DNA of 64,000 bases. Source: JANNSX01 sp963741525. GTDB lineage: Bacteria > Pseudomonadota > Alphaproteobacteria > Rhizobiales > Hyphomicrobiaceae. Under the pieces are notes generated by a model. The model was not told the DNA's origin and searched no databases. It worked only from the letters and a program-made list of their open reading frames with translations. Positions 20,100-29,100 of this stretch are shown here, piece by piece. Made by a program: the position numbers and the translations under genes. Every line of letters starts with the position of its first letter. Within the stretch, counting starts at the first letter, position 1. Where the stretch lies: contig CAVUIW010000009.1 of the NCBI GenBank assembly GCA_963741525.1, positions 147,543 to 211,542 on the forward strand. The letters run 5' to 3'.

Positions 20100-20280
20100 G
20101 GCTCTCCGTACGCCTCCCGAGCCGAAAGCCCGGGCGCAATACGCTCCAAATCCAGGAAAAACGCCGTTACCGGCCGCGCGACCGGTCGCTCAAGGCCATA
20201 GACCGCCCGAAACGGGCGCGCAAGGGCTTTGGGCGGGCTCCAGGGCGGTTGCCTTGACATCGGGCAGAGCTGCCCAGTCT

Positions 20281-21057
20281 ATGGGCAAAATGACCGCTCC
20301 CCACACAGCTTCGGCGACCCTCGATCCGGCCGAGGTCGAGCGCTTCCGGCGCATGGCCGAGGAGTGGTGGGATGCCAAGGGCAAGTTCAAGCCCCTGCAC
20401 CAGATCGGTCCGGCCCGGATCGGATTTACGCGAGACGAGGCGGTGCGGCATTTCGGGCGGGATTCCCAAAGCCTGAAGCCCCTCGCCGGACTGACCCTTG
20501 TCGATATCGGCTGCGGCGGTGGGCTCGTATCGGAGCCCATGGCCCGGCTCGGCGCCAAGGTAACGGGCATCGACCCGACCGTCCGCAATATCGAGATCGC
20601 CAGGCTGCATGCCGAACAGGGCAGGCTCGAGATCGACTACCGGAGCGTGCTGGCCGAGGACCTGGTCGCGGCTGGCGTGCGCTTCGACATCGTGCTCTGC
20701 CTGGAGGTCGTCGAGCACGTGCCGGATGTGGGCCAATTCGCGAAGGTGATCCGGCAGCTCCTGGCGCCGGGCGGCCTGATGATCGTCTCGACGTTGAACC
20801 GGACGCTCAAATCCTTCGCCCTCGCCATCGTCGGCGCCGAGTATGTGCTCCGCTGGTTGCCGCGCGGCACGCACCGCTGGGACCGGTTCGTCACGCCGGA
20901 GGAGCTACGGCGGTATTTGGAGGCGGCGGGGCTCGCCCAGCGCGAGATGCGGGGCATGGTCTACAATCCCCTCACCGACATCTGGTCACTCGGGCAGGAT
21001 ACGGATGTGAACTATTTGGTTTCAGCGGTGGAGGGGGAGGGTGCGGCCCGTAGGTGA
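20281..21057 (+). CDS. ubiG: Ubiquinone O-methyltransferase UbiG
   Basis: SAM-dependent enzyme for both O-methylation steps of ubiquinone synthesis. 258 aa. Motifs: RFRRMAEEWWDAKGKFKPLH near the N-terminus, SAM loop VDIGCGGGLVSEPMARLGA (Asp75), LEVVEHVPD, and a family-typical C-terminus with RWLPRGTHRWDRFVTPEEL and YNPLTDIWSLGQDTDVNY. ATG 20281 was chosen because homology starts there; the frame is open further upstream. Its last third and downstream flank recur, diverged, near 40650-40985. Confidence 0.95.
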   Translation: MGKMTAPHTASATLDPAEVERFRRMAEEWWDAKGKFKPLHQIGPARIGFTRDEAVRHFGRDSQSLKPLAGLTLVDIGCGGGLVSEPMARLGAKVTGIDPTVRNIEIARLHAEQGRLEIDYRSVLAEDLVAAGVRFDIVLCLEVVEHVPDVGQFAKVIRQLLAPGGLMIVSTLNRTLKSFALAIVGAEYVLRWLPRGTHRWDRFVTPEELRRYLEAAGLAQREMRGMVYNPLTDIWSLGQDTDVNYLVSAVEGEGAARR

Positions 21058-21110
21058 CGCGGACTTTAACTCCTGCGGAGGGCCAGGAAGAGAAGTGAGG
21101 CGACTGCGCT

Positions 21111-21180
21111 AGAGTGCTTCCGGAAAAAGCCTGTCCCGGCGAAGGCCGGGATGCGAAGCGGTTTTCCAAAAAGAAGCACG
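21111..21180. repeat. Palindromic repeat downstream of ubiG
   Basis: AGAGTGCTTCCGG ... AGAAGCACG frames a hairpin CCCGGC-gaa-GGCCGGG. It is of the same general build as other intergenic palindromes in the window but a different sequence family. Confidence 0.45.
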
Positions 21181-21194
21181 ACAAACCAAGGAAT

Positions 21195-21235
21195 TAGGGT
21201 GTTGAAGTAATTCAACGAAAAACGGCAACACCCTA
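21195..21235. repeat. Nested inverted repeat
   Basis: The outer arms TAGGGTGTTG and CAACACCCTA pair perfectly; the left arm overlaps a second palindrome GTTGAAGTAATTCAAC (21201-21216). Only one of the two hairpins can form at a time, so it could switch conformation. It lies in the 299-bp gap between ubiG and the convergent dehydrogenase gene, which otherwise holds no gene. Confidence 0.6.
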
Positions 21236-21356
21236 GACGGCCAATGATTACGGCAGCACTCCGCCGAAAGCAGAAGAACTGAAGTCCACGCGATTGGGCC
21301 TAGGCCATCATACGCGTTCCCAGCAGCTCCATCAGGCAACGCCCGGTTCCAATTTC

Positions 21357-22124
21357 TCAACGCAGATAGCTTGCGCCATTGAGGTCCAAGGTGGCGCCGG
21401 TCAGATGCCGGCAGGCGCCACTGGCAAGGAACACGACCAGCGCGCCGATGTCGGAGGGTGGTATCCACTCGCCCATGGCGAGGCCCGCCGTCACGGCCGC
21501 CTCGCCCCCGACGGCATTGGCGGCATCGACGGAGAGCTGGGTTCGCACGACGCCCGGCGCAATGCTGTAGGCGAGCACGTTCTGCTTGGCATGATGCCGC
21601 GCGATGGTTTTGGTCGCGGCGAGGATCGCCGCTTTCGACGAGGCATAGGTCAGCAGCGCCGGATTGCCGGGACCGCGTTGCGCAGCCCAGCTCGAAAGGG
21701 TCACAAGGATGCCGCCGCCGGAGGGAACAAAGTGTTTGACGGCATGGCGCATGAGCCGCGCCGGGGCGAGGACATTGACCGCGAGCGTTTCCTCCCACAC
21801 CGCATCCCAAGCTTCATCCGTGTCATCGATGCCGCCCGCGAGCCGCATGACGGCGGCGTTGTTGACGAGCACATCGACGCGGCCACGCCAGGCAAGCGCA
21901 TCATGCCATAGCCGGTCGACCTCGGTTTTCTGGCCGAGGTCGGCGGCTACTAATCGCTTGCGGCCGGCAGGGATCGCAGCGGTAGCTGCTTCGGCGCCGG
22001 CCCGGTCCCGGCCATAGTGCGCGATGATGTGCGCGCCGGCCTCGCCCAGCGATGTCACGATGGCAGCACCGATTCCTTTCGACGCGCCCGTTACCAGAAC
22101 AGTCTTGCCCTTGAGATCGTGCAT
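21357..22124 (-). CDS. Short-chain dehydrogenase/reductase
   Basis: 255-aa NAD(P)-dependent oxidoreductase of the classical SDR family. Cofactor motif TGASKGIG (about 13-20), structural NNAAV, catalytic Ser in SSWAAQRG and the YASSK motif (Tyr and Lys) are all visible. The C-terminal half resembles FabG-like reductases (SIAPGVVRTQL). It is divergent from the adjacent hydroxyacid dehydrogenase gene with a 71-bp gap, so both may share a regulatory region. Substrate unknown. Confidence 0.88.
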   Translation of the reverse strand: MHDLKGKTVLVTGASKGIGAAIVTSLGEAGAHIIAHYGRDRAGAEAATAAIPAGRKRLVAADLGQKTEVDRLWHDALAWRGRVDVLVNNAAVMRLAGGIDDTDEAWDAVWEETLAVNVLAPARLMRHAVKHFVPSGGGILVTLSSWAAQRGPGNPALLTYASSKAAILAATKTIARHHAKQNVLAYSIAPGVVRTQLSVDAANAVGGEAAVTAGLAMGEWIPPSDIGALVVFLASGACRHLTGATLDLNGASYLR

Positions 22125-22195
22125 GTAGGTCGCGCTCCTGTCGTGCGACCGCCAGCTTGACAGGGTTAGGGCCCGGTTGTGAAGGTCGTCTGACG

Positions 22196-23176
22196 ATGGT
22201 CAATCCTGCCGCATCCGCGCACGTCGAAACCGTTGCCGTCATCGGCGCCGGCTCGATCGGCAGCGCCTGGGCCATCGTGTTCGCGACGGCAGGCATCGGT
22301 GTTCGGCTGCATGACCCGGATCCGGCGCGCATCGATGCGGCCTTGGCTGTGATCGCTGAGCGTCTGGAGCGGCTTGGCGCGCACGATCTCATCGTCGAGC
22401 CGCCCGAGGCCATTGCCGGGCGTGTCAATGCTTGCCATGGCCTGGCCGATGCACTGGCCGGCTGCAGCTATGTGCAGGAATGCGCGCCGGAATCGCTGGA
22501 ACTGAAGCGCGCATTGTTCGAGGAGATGGATCGGCTTGCGGCACCTGGAGCAGTGCTCGCCAGCTCATCCTCCTTCCTGCCGGCCTCGAGCTTTGCCGGC
22601 GAACTGACCAGTCGGCAGCGGATGCTGGTCGTGCATCCCGGCAATCCGCCCTATCTGCTGCGCGTGGTCGAGGTCGTACCAGCGCCGTTCACCGCCTCGG
22701 AAGCGATCGAGCGCGCTTCCGGCCTGATGTCACGCTGCGGACTGGTGCCGGTCTGCCTGATGAAAGAGATCGACGGGTTTGTCTTCAATCGGCTGCAAGG
22801 CGCCGTCCTGCGCGAAGCCTATTGCCTTGTCAGGGACGGCGTCGTTAGTGCGGGCGACATCGATCTTTTGATGCGCGATGGGTTAGGGCTGCGCTGGTCG
22901 CTGATGGGGCCTTTCGAGACGAGCGATCTCAACACGCGGGGAGGAATTTCAGCGCATGCCGAGCGCATGGGGCCGGCCTATCTCCGCATGGGCCAGCAGC
23001 GTGGCCAGAACGATCCTTGGACGCCGGAGATAATCGCGACTGTAGCCGCCGAGCGTCGCGCTGTCTTGCCTATCGAGAAGTGGGAGAAGCGCGTCGCCTG
23101 GCGCGACGAGACGCTCATGGCGCTGCTCGCCTGGCGTCGGAAAACCGGCATTGGCCATCCAGCCGCTCTGGAGTGA
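22196..23176 (+). CDS. Lambda-crystallin/L-gulonate 3-dehydrogenase-like enzyme
   Basis: 326-aa member of the 3-hydroxyacyl-CoA dehydrogenase superfamily acting on a free hydroxy acid. The NAD loop is GAGSIGSAWAIVFATAG. The segments HPGNPPYLLRVVEVVPAP, EIDGFVFNRLQGAVLREA, GLGLRWSLMGPFETSDLN and a C-terminal WRDE match the lambda-crystallin/gulonate dehydrogenase layout rather than acyl-CoA enzymes; L-carnitine dehydrogenase is an alternative. ATG 22196 gives a start close to the Rossmann strand. The next gene starts within 8 bp, suggesting an operon. Confidence 0.78.
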   Translation: MVNPAASAHVETVAVIGAGSIGSAWAIVFATAGIGVRLHDPDPARIDAALAVIAERLERLGAHDLIVEPPEAIAGRVNACHGLADALAGCSYVQECAPESLELKRALFEEMDRLAAPGAVLASSSSFLPASSFAGELTSRQRMLVVHPGNPPYLLRVVEVVPAPFTASEAIERASGLMSRCGLVPVCLMKEIDGFVFNRLQGAVLREAYCLVRDGVVSAGDIDLLMRDGLGLRWSLMGPFETSDLNTRGGISAHAERMGPAYLRMGQQRGQNDPWTPEIIATVAAERRAVLPIEKWEKRVAWRDETLMALLAWRRKTGIGHPAALE

Positions 23177-23183
23177 TACCGTG

Positions 23184-24908
23184 ATGCGCGCCATCGGCAC
23201 TGAGCGGATCCGCGAGGATCAGCGCATCGTCATCTCCTTCGAGGGCCGGAGCATAGAGGCGCGGCGCGGAGAAACGGTCGCCGCCGCGCTTTCGGCATCC
23301 GGTGAGCTCGCACTGCGAGAGACGAAGCGTGGCGAACGACGCGGAGTCTTCTGCGGGATGGGGGTGTGCCAGGAGTGTCGCGTCATCGTCGATGGCAGGC
23401 ACGGCGTCCGGGCGTGCATGACGCCAATCACAGGGCCAGTGGCGGTCTCGCGTCATCCGCCGCTGGCGCCATCGCGTGAGGCAAGTTCCGCCAGTGAGAC
23501 TGTCAATGCCCTGCCACCGTTGGCGCCCGAGCTTCTCGTGATCGGGGGCGGTGCGGCGGGTTTGGCAGCGGCCGCAGCGGCCGCGTGCGCGGGTGTCGAG
23601 GTTGTGCTGGCGGACGAGCGGCCCACGGCCGGCGGCCAGTTCTACAAGCAGCTCGCCGCGAGCCCGGATCTTCCCTCCGACCGCTTCGCCGATCGCCAGA
23701 TGCAGCGTGGCCGTGATCGCGTGCTGCGGGCTGCCGAGGCCGGCGTGACCATGCTGCAAGGTGCCGAAGTGGTCGCCGCGTTCCAGCCCCTGCATCTGCT
23801 CGTCAAAAACCTAGATGGGGTGCGATCCGTCACACCAAAGCGCCTCATCGTCGCGACGGGCGCCTATGAGCGTGGCTTCCCCGTGCCTGGATGGACACTT
23901 CCAGGTGTCATGACAACCGGTGCTCTGCAGACGCTCTTGCGCAGCTATCGCGTGCTCCCGGGCAAGCGTATCGTGATCGCGGGAAACGGGCCGCTCAACC
24001 TGCAAGTCGCGATCGAGGCGGCGCGGGCGGGGGCCGAGGTGGTGGCTGTCGTCGAAGCGGCGGCACCCCGGATGGGTTCATCCTCAATGGCCTTTGCAGG
24101 AATGCTGGCGTCCTCGCCGGCGCTGACCCTCATAGGTGCCGCGCTACGCTCGGAGCTTGCACTGCGCCGTATCCCGCTGATCTCGGGCGCGCGATTGCGA
24201 TCAATCGCGAAGACGCCCCCAGACCTTGCCGTCGAGCTTGAGCGGACCTCTCGGGAAACGGCCGATACCCTTGCCGCCGACATCGTCACGATGGGCTACG
24301 GTTTTCTTCCGTCCAACGATGTGCTGCGGTCACTCGGCTGCCGGTTCGAAACCGAAACGCATCACGATTGGCTTTTCCCCCGCCGCGACGCCGACGGCAT
24401 GACGACGGTCAACGGGGTGTATGCTGCTGGTGATTGCGCGCGCTTCGGCGGCGCGCATGTCGCGGAGATCGAGGGAACGCTTGCGGGCATGGCGGTGGCC
24501 CGAAGCCTTGGCCGCAAGGCCGACGGGTCCGGCGAGCAGCGCCTGCGTCGCCGGCTGGCGCGCCACCGCCGGTTCCAGCGCGTCTTGTGGCGCCTCTATG
24601 CCGACAATGGGTCCGGTGGAAACGAGGTCGACACTAATGCCATCGCCTGCCGATGCGAGGAGCTGACTTTTGGGGATCTGGCCAAGGCCGTCGAAGACGG
24701 AGCCGCGGGCGTGGGCACGATCAAACGTGCCACACGTGCCGGCATGGGGCCGTGCCAGGGGCGCTACTGCGGCTCGGTTGGCCGGGCCATTCTGAGAGAT
24801 CGCAACGAAGGCGCAACGGCCGAGGATGGCTACTGGGCGCCGCGGCCGCCGGTGAAGCCGGTAGCCATTGCCGATCTGATCGCGGGACTACGAAGGGACG
24901 TATCTTGA
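23184..24908 (+). CDS. Fused [2Fe-2S]/FAD/BFD-like oxidoreductase subunit
   Basis: 574-aa flavoprotein in three parts. The N-terminus (about 12-100) is a ferredoxin-like [2Fe-2S] domain with Cys57, Cys62, Cys65 and Cys78 (FCGMGVCQEC ... RAC). A FAD/NAD domain follows (VIGGGAAGLAAAAAA near 118, a second Rossmann loop GNGPLNLQVAIEAARAGA, and GVYAAGDCARFGG). The C-terminus has a BFD-like Cys cluster (CRCEE ... GPCQGRYC). This architecture equals HcnA plus HcnB (glycine to cyanide) or LhpF plus LhpE (D-hydroxyproline dehydrogenase) in one chain, and also resembles opine/sarcosine oxidase alpha subunits. A partner DadA-like subunit may be the gene at 38370-39514. GTG 23181 is an equally possible start. 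Confidence 0.8.
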   Translation: MRAIGTERIREDQRIVISFEGRSIEARRGETVAAALSASGELALRETKRGERRGVFCGMGVCQECRVIVDGRHGVRACMTPITGPVAVSRHPPLAPSREASSASETVNALPPLAPELLVIGGGAAGLAAAAAAACAGVEVVLADERPTAGGQFYKQLAASPDLPSDRFADRQMQRGRDRVLRAAEAGVTMLQGAEVVAAFQPLHLLVKNLDGVRSVTPKRLIVATGAYERGFPVPGWTLPGVMTTGALQTLLRSYRVLPGKRIVIAGNGPLNLQVAIEAARAGAEVVAVVEAAAPRMGSSSMAFAGMLASSPALTLIGAALRSELALRRIPLISGARLRSIAKTPPDLAVELERTSRETADTLAADIVTMGYGFLPSNDVLRSLGCRFETETHHDWLFPRRDADGMTTVNGVYAAGDCARFGGAHVAEIEGTLAGMAVARSLGRKADGSGEQRLRRRLARHRRFQRVLWRLYADNGSGGNEVDTNAIACRCEELTFGDLAKAVEDGAAGVGTIKRATRAGMGPCQGRYCGSVGRAILRDRNEGATAEDGYWAPRPPVKPVAIADLIAGLRRDVS

Positions 24909-24918
24909 GGAAGGCCGT

Positions 24919-26400
24919 TCAGGGGGAAACCTCGGCCTCTGCCTCGATCTCGACGTCGTAGTCACCGATCAGGCCAGAGCACTCGATCAGCGTGTTGGCA
25001 GGCCGGATCGCGCCGAGAACGCGGCCGTGCACGCGGGCTACATCTTCCCACATTTGTTTCTCGCGCACATAGATCCGTGTGCGCACGACATCCTCGATGG
25101 AGCCGCCGAGCGCCATGATACTCGCAGCGATTTTATCGAGGATGTAAACGGTCTGCCCGGCCGGATCGCCAGGGCAGACGACCATGCCAGCGCCATGCGT
25201 CGCCGTGGTGCCGCTGACGAGGATGCGGTTGCCAGCGCGCACGGCCCGGCTGTAGCCCGCCATCGGCTCCCACACGCTTCCCGTGTCGATGCGCTGGCGG
25301 CCGGGCCGGCCGGGCATTCCAGTCACCCGATAGACCGGCGGCAGTTGCGCCAGATGATGACTGAGATCGCCCGAGGCGGTGAGGAACGGCGGTTTCCGGT
25401 ACTCGTCGCCGCAATCGCCCGGGATGGGCTCCATCGCCTCTAGCGCGTCGTCAATGGCCGCATGGTCGGCGGCATCCAGAGCGAAATCAAAGAGACGGAG
25501 ATTGTCGGCGCGATGCTCGCTTTCTCCGAGCCGGGCCCCGATGATGACGCCGCCGACGGCAGGGTGATCGACGACCCAGCGCGTCGCGACATTGGCGATC
25601 GACATGCCGTGCTTGCAGGCGATCCGGCCGAGAGCCTCGAGCAAAGCTTGAAAGGCCGTCCAGCCGCCGGCCGCATCGATGAAGCGCTTGTACTTCATCT
25701 TGCTCCAGTCGGTGATCGCGCCCTCTGCCGGCTCGGAGGCGCCCAGCCAGCGCTCCGAGAGAAATCCACCCCCGAGAGTGCCGAAGGCCAGCAGCTTCAC
25801 GTCGTTCGCGAGGCAGAACGCGCTCATCTCGCCGGCGGCCCGCCGGTCGAGCAGCGAGAAGCAGACTTGATTGGTCGCGACGGGCAAACCGGTCTTGACC
25901 AGGACGCGCAGGTGCGCCGTGTCGAAATTCGTGAGGCCCAGATGGCCGATCAATCCCTCGCGCCGGAGCTCGTGGAGCTCGGCCATGGCGTCGAGATAGC
26001 CGGGATTCTCGTATTGCCACCAGTGCAGTTGCAAGACGTCGATCTTCGGCGCGCCAAGCCGGTCGAGCCGCTCCTGCACGGCGGCACGCACGACATCCGG
26101 CGTCATGGGGCCTGGCTCCGGCACCCACTTGCTGAGAACCACGGGCCGGCTCCGGTCGTTCGCGAGCAGCTTCAAGCAACGGCCGGTGATGAGCTCCGCA
26201 CTGCCATAGTGATCCGCCATGTCGAAGGTCGTGAAGCCAGCGCGGGCATAGTCGGCGAGGGCGGCAGCGGCCTGGTCGAGATCGAGCGCCCGCCCGTCGC
26301 GCTCCATGTCGGCCAGTTGCCACAGACCCACGAGGATGCGGCTGATCTCGAGGTCAGCCGCGAGGCGGATCGTCTCGGGCCGGGTGGCGGAAGCGGGCAT
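24919..26400 (-). CDS. Aldo-keto reductase fused to RidA domain
   Basis: 493-aa two-domain enzyme in one frame. Residues 1-330 are an aldo-keto reductase barrel: FDMADHYGSAE (Asp60, Tyr65), VVLSKWVP (Lys91) and LQLHWW (His126) give the catalytic tetrad. Residues about 365-493 form a RidA/YjgF domain (ILVSGTTATHG, QTVYILDKI, GSIEDVVRTRIYV, GAIRPANTLIECSG) that keeps the family Arg and Glu. RidA proteins hydrolyse reactive enamines/imines, so the fusion could clear an imine and reduce the released carbonyl; this is inference. The start at 26400 (MPASATRPET) matches the domain boundary; the upstream open frame is antisense to the next gene. Confidence 0.88.
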   Translation of the reverse strand: MPASATRPETIRLAADLEISRILVGLWQLADMERDGRALDLDQAAAALADYARAGFTTFDMADHYGSAELITGRCLKLLANDRSRPVVLSKWVPEPGPMTPDVVRAAVQERLDRLGAPKIDVLQLHWWQYENPGYLDAMAELHELRREGLIGHLGLTNFDTAHLRVLVKTGLPVATNQVCFSLLDRRAAGEMSAFCLANDVKLLAFGTLGGGFLSERWLGASEPAEGAITDWSKMKYKRFIDAAGGWTAFQALLEALGRIACKHGMSIANVATRWVVDHPAVGGVIIGARLGESEHRADNLRLFDFALDAADHAAIDDALEAMEPIPGDCGDEYRKPPFLTASGDLSHHLAQLPPVYRVTGMPGRPGRQRIDTGSVWEPMAGYSRAVRAGNRILVSGTTATHGAGMVVCPGDPAGQTVYILDKIAASIMALGGSIEDVVRTRIYVREKQMWEDVARVHGRVLGAIRPANTLIECSGLIGDYDVEIEAEAEVSP

Positions 26401-26469
26401 GATCGGGCATCCTGATCGCGGCAGGGCAACTCCGGCATTTCGCCCAAGTATGGTCAAGAGCGCAACAGC

Positions 26470-27606
26470 ATGCGGATCGGCCTGATCGTCAATCCTATTG
26501 CGGGCATGGGCGGCCGGGTGGCCCTCAAGGGCACCGATGGCCCAAATGCGGCGGCGCGCGCGGCGGCGCTTGGCGCAGTCCCGGTCGCCCAAGAGCAGGC
26601 TCGGCGATTCCTGATGCGGCTGGCAACGGCCAGCGGCGGTTTCGAGCTTCTGACAGCCGCTGGCGCAATGGGAGCCGCCGCGACCCAGGCTGCGGGTGTC
26701 GCCGCTGTTGTGTTGCCTGTCAAAACAGGGATTCCAACGCGTGCCGACGACACACGCCGTGCGGCTCAGGCCATGGAAGCCGCGGGCGTCGACCTCATCG
26801 TGTTCACCGGCGGCGATGGAACGGCCCGCGATCTCCTAGATGCGGTCGGTACGCGCGTTCCCGCGGTCGGCATTCCAAGCGGCGTCAAGATGCACTCGGC
26901 GGTGTTTGCAACGAGCCCGGAAGCCGGTGCCGTCCTCGTGGCGAATTTGGCGTCGCCTGCAAGTAGCGTCGCGTTTCATGAAGCGGAAGTGATGGACATC
27001 GACGAGCGATTGCTCGCCGAAGGTGCAATCGTCGCCAAACTCCATGGATATCTCCGCGTGCCCTTCGAGCGGCGGCTGGTCCAGGCCGGCAAGGCGCGAG
27101 GTGTACCGGCGGGCGCGCAGCTTGCCAGCGCGGCGCGCGAGATTGCAGCGACCATGGAGCCCGGCACGCTCTATCTGATCGGGCCCGGCACCAGCATGCG
27201 ACTGGTAAAGGGTGTGATCGGCTTCGAGGGCACGTTGCTCGGGGTTGATGCGGTGCTGGATGGCCAAGTGGCTGGGTCGGACCTCACCGAGCAACAAATC
27301 CTCGATCTCGCTGCCGGTCGACGCGTGCACATCATTGTCGGGCTCGTCGGTGGCCAGGGTTTCGTTCTGGGACGAGGCAACCAACAGCTGTCGCCGGAAG
27401 TCGTTCGCCGCGCCGGCGGCCGGGACGGGATCACCATCCTTGCGAGCACCGAGAAGCTTCTGGCGCTCGACGGTGCGCCGCTCCTCGTCGACACGGGCGA
27501 TGCCGCGCTCGACGCCGAGCTCGCTGGCTACATCCGCATCACGACCGGGCCAGGCGAGACCGCCGTCATGCGCATTGCCGCTCCGTCGGACACGCTGAGG
27601 GATTGA
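26470..27606 (+). CDS. AcoX/ATP-NAD kinase family protein
   Basis: 378 aa. Begins MRIGLIVNPIAGMGGRVALKGTDG, the typical start of the family, with GGDGT (about 114-118), the nucleotide-binding motif of NAD/diacylglycerol-type kinases, followed by GIPSGVKMHSAVFA. AcoX-type relatives sit in acetoin and other 2-oxo-acid catabolic operons without an established reaction. It lies 66 bp upstream of the glycine-decarboxylase-like genes in the same direction, so probably one transcript. Confidence 0.82.
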   Translation: MRIGLIVNPIAGMGGRVALKGTDGPNAAARAAALGAVPVAQEQARRFLMRLATASGGFELLTAAGAMGAAATQAAGVAAVVLPVKTGIPTRADDTRRAAQAMEAAGVDLIVFTGGDGTARDLLDAVGTRVPAVGIPSGVKMHSAVFATSPEAGAVLVANLASPASSVAFHEAEVMDIDERLLAEGAIVAKLHGYLRVPFERRLVQAGKARGVPAGAQLASAAREIAATMEPGTLYLIGPGTSMRLVKGVIGFEGTLLGVDAVLDGQVAGSDLTEQQILDLAAGRRVHIIVGLVGGQGFVLGRGNQQLSPEVVRRAGGRDGITILASTEKLLALDGAPLLVDTGDAALDAELAGYIRITTGPGETAVMRIAAPSDTLRD

Positions 27607-27672
27607 GCACGGTCTGCTCCGGTGCAACAATCACCTGCATACGCTCTGCATACGCGAGCGACGGAGGTCCTG

Positions 27673-29100
27673 ATGAGCGCCCGTAGCCGACGAGCCAACG
27701 AGCCCGAAGCCCATCCCTGGATGGCCAATTCGGTTCCGGCCATCAAACAAGCGATGCTTGCGGAGATCGGTGCCCGCTCGATCGAGGAGCTGTTCGAGCA
27801 GATCCCGGCCGCCCACCGCCTGAAGCGGCCGTTGAACCTGCCGAAACAGCTCGCCAGCGAGAACGAGCTGCGCCGGCATCTGACCTCGACCCTCAACAGG
27901 AACGTCACCTGCGAGCAATACCTCTCCTTCCTCGGCGCCGGCTGCTGGCCGCATCACGTGCCCGCGGTGGTCGATGAGATCATCGGGCGCGCGGAGTTCC
28001 TGACGCCAGTCTGGGGCTCGCCGCAGTCCGATCACGGCCGCAACCAGGCCTGGTTCGAGTTCAACTCGCAGCTGGGTGAGTTGCTCGACATGGAGGTGGT
28101 ACAGCTGCCGGTTTACTCCTGGGGTTGCGCTGCGGGCCACGCCATTCGCATGGCGTCGCGCATCACCGGGCGGAACGAGGTGGTGGTCGCAGAGCTTTCC
28201 GACCCTGAGCGGTTAGCGGTCATCAAGACCTATTGCGAGCCGCGCGAGATGACCCGCCACATCGAGGTGGTGACCGTTGGATTCGACAAGGAAACCGGCC
28301 GGATCGACCTCGCCGATTTGAAGAAGAAGGTCTCTAAGCGCACAGCCGCGGTCTACTTCGAGAACCCCTCCTACATCGGGCAAATCGAAAGCGAAGCGGC
28401 GGAGATCGCGGCGATCGCCAAGGCGGCGGGTGCCGAGGTCATCGTCGGCGTCGACCCGCTTTCGCTCGGCATCATGACGCCACCCGCGCACTACGGTGCC
28501 GACATCGTCGTTGGGCCGACGCAGCCGCTCGGCGTGCACATGAATGCGGGCGGTGGCGTCGGCGGCTTCGTCGCATCGCGGGACGAGGAGACGTACATCC
28601 GGCAGATGAACGGTTTCCTCGTCTCGATCACGCCGACGAAGACGCCAGGCCAGCACGGCTTTGCGTTGGCCTCCTCCCACCAGACCTCCTACGGCATGCG
28701 CGAGGAGGGCAAGGACTGGACCGGCAACTCCGTCTATCTCTGGGCGATCGCGGCGGCGGTGTACATGTCGCTGCTGGGACCCAAGGGCTTTCGGGAGTTG
28801 GGCGAGTTGATCATTGCGCGCAGCCACTACGCGGCCAAGACGCTCGGCGCGATCAAGGGCGTCAGCATTCCCTTCGGAAGCGGGCATTTCAAGGAACTCG
28901 TCGTCGACTTCGGTGGCAGCGGCAAAACGGTTGCGAAAATCAATAATCTCCTCCGCAAGGAACACGGCATATTCGGCGGCAAGGATCTCACTGGCGAAAT
29001 AGCGGGCCTGAACGCTCCGGCTCTCTATTGCGTCACCGAGGTGCACACGAAGGACGACATCGACCGGCTGGCCGACGCGCTGAAGGAGGTGCTGTCATGA
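27673..29100 (+). CDS. GcvPA-like glycine dehydrogenase subunit 1
   Basis: 475-aa protein of the glycine cleavage P-protein N-terminal-half family (fold-type I). Segments LGAGCWPHHVPAVVDEIIGR, AWFEFNSQLGELLDMEVVQL, ENPSYIGQIES and FALASSHQTSYGMREEG are recognisable family positions. ATG 27673 is preceded by GGAGG (27663-27667) at good spacing and was chosen over upstream starts. It overlaps the next gene by four bases (ATGA). No GcvH or GcvT is in the window, so a role in the canonical cleavage system is unproven. Confidence 0.85.
   Translation: MSARSRRANEPEAHPWMANSVPAIKQAMLAEIGARSIEELFEQIPAAHRLKRPLNLPKQLASENELRRHLTSTLNRNVTCEQYLSFLGAGCWPHHVPAVVDEIIGRAEFLTPVWGSPQSDHGRNQAWFEFNSQLGELLDMEVVQLPVYSWGCAAGHAIRMASRITGRNEVVVAELSDPERLAVIKTYCEPREMTRHIEVVTVGFDKETGRIDLADLKKKVSKRTAAVYFENPSYIGQIESEAAEIAAIAKAAGAEVIVGVDPLSLGIMTPPAHYGADIVVGPTQPLGVHMNAGGGVGGFVASRDEETYIRQMNGFLVSITPTKTPGQHGFALASSHQTSYGMREEGKDWTGNSVYLWAIAAAVYMSLLGPKGFRELGELIIARSHYAAKTLGAIKGVSIPFGSGHFKELVVDFGGSGKTVAKINNLLRKEHGIFGGKDLTGEIAGLNAPALYCVTEVHTKDDIDRLADALKEVLS

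Noticed and set aside
18768..20201. 477-codon plus-strand frame opposite lysC
   Set aside because: Shadow of lysC; no recognisable protein.
27607..27672. Glycine riboswitch upstream of the gcvPA-like gene
   Set aside because: Only 66 bp separate the genes, too short for a tandem glycine aptamer, and no conserved core was seen.
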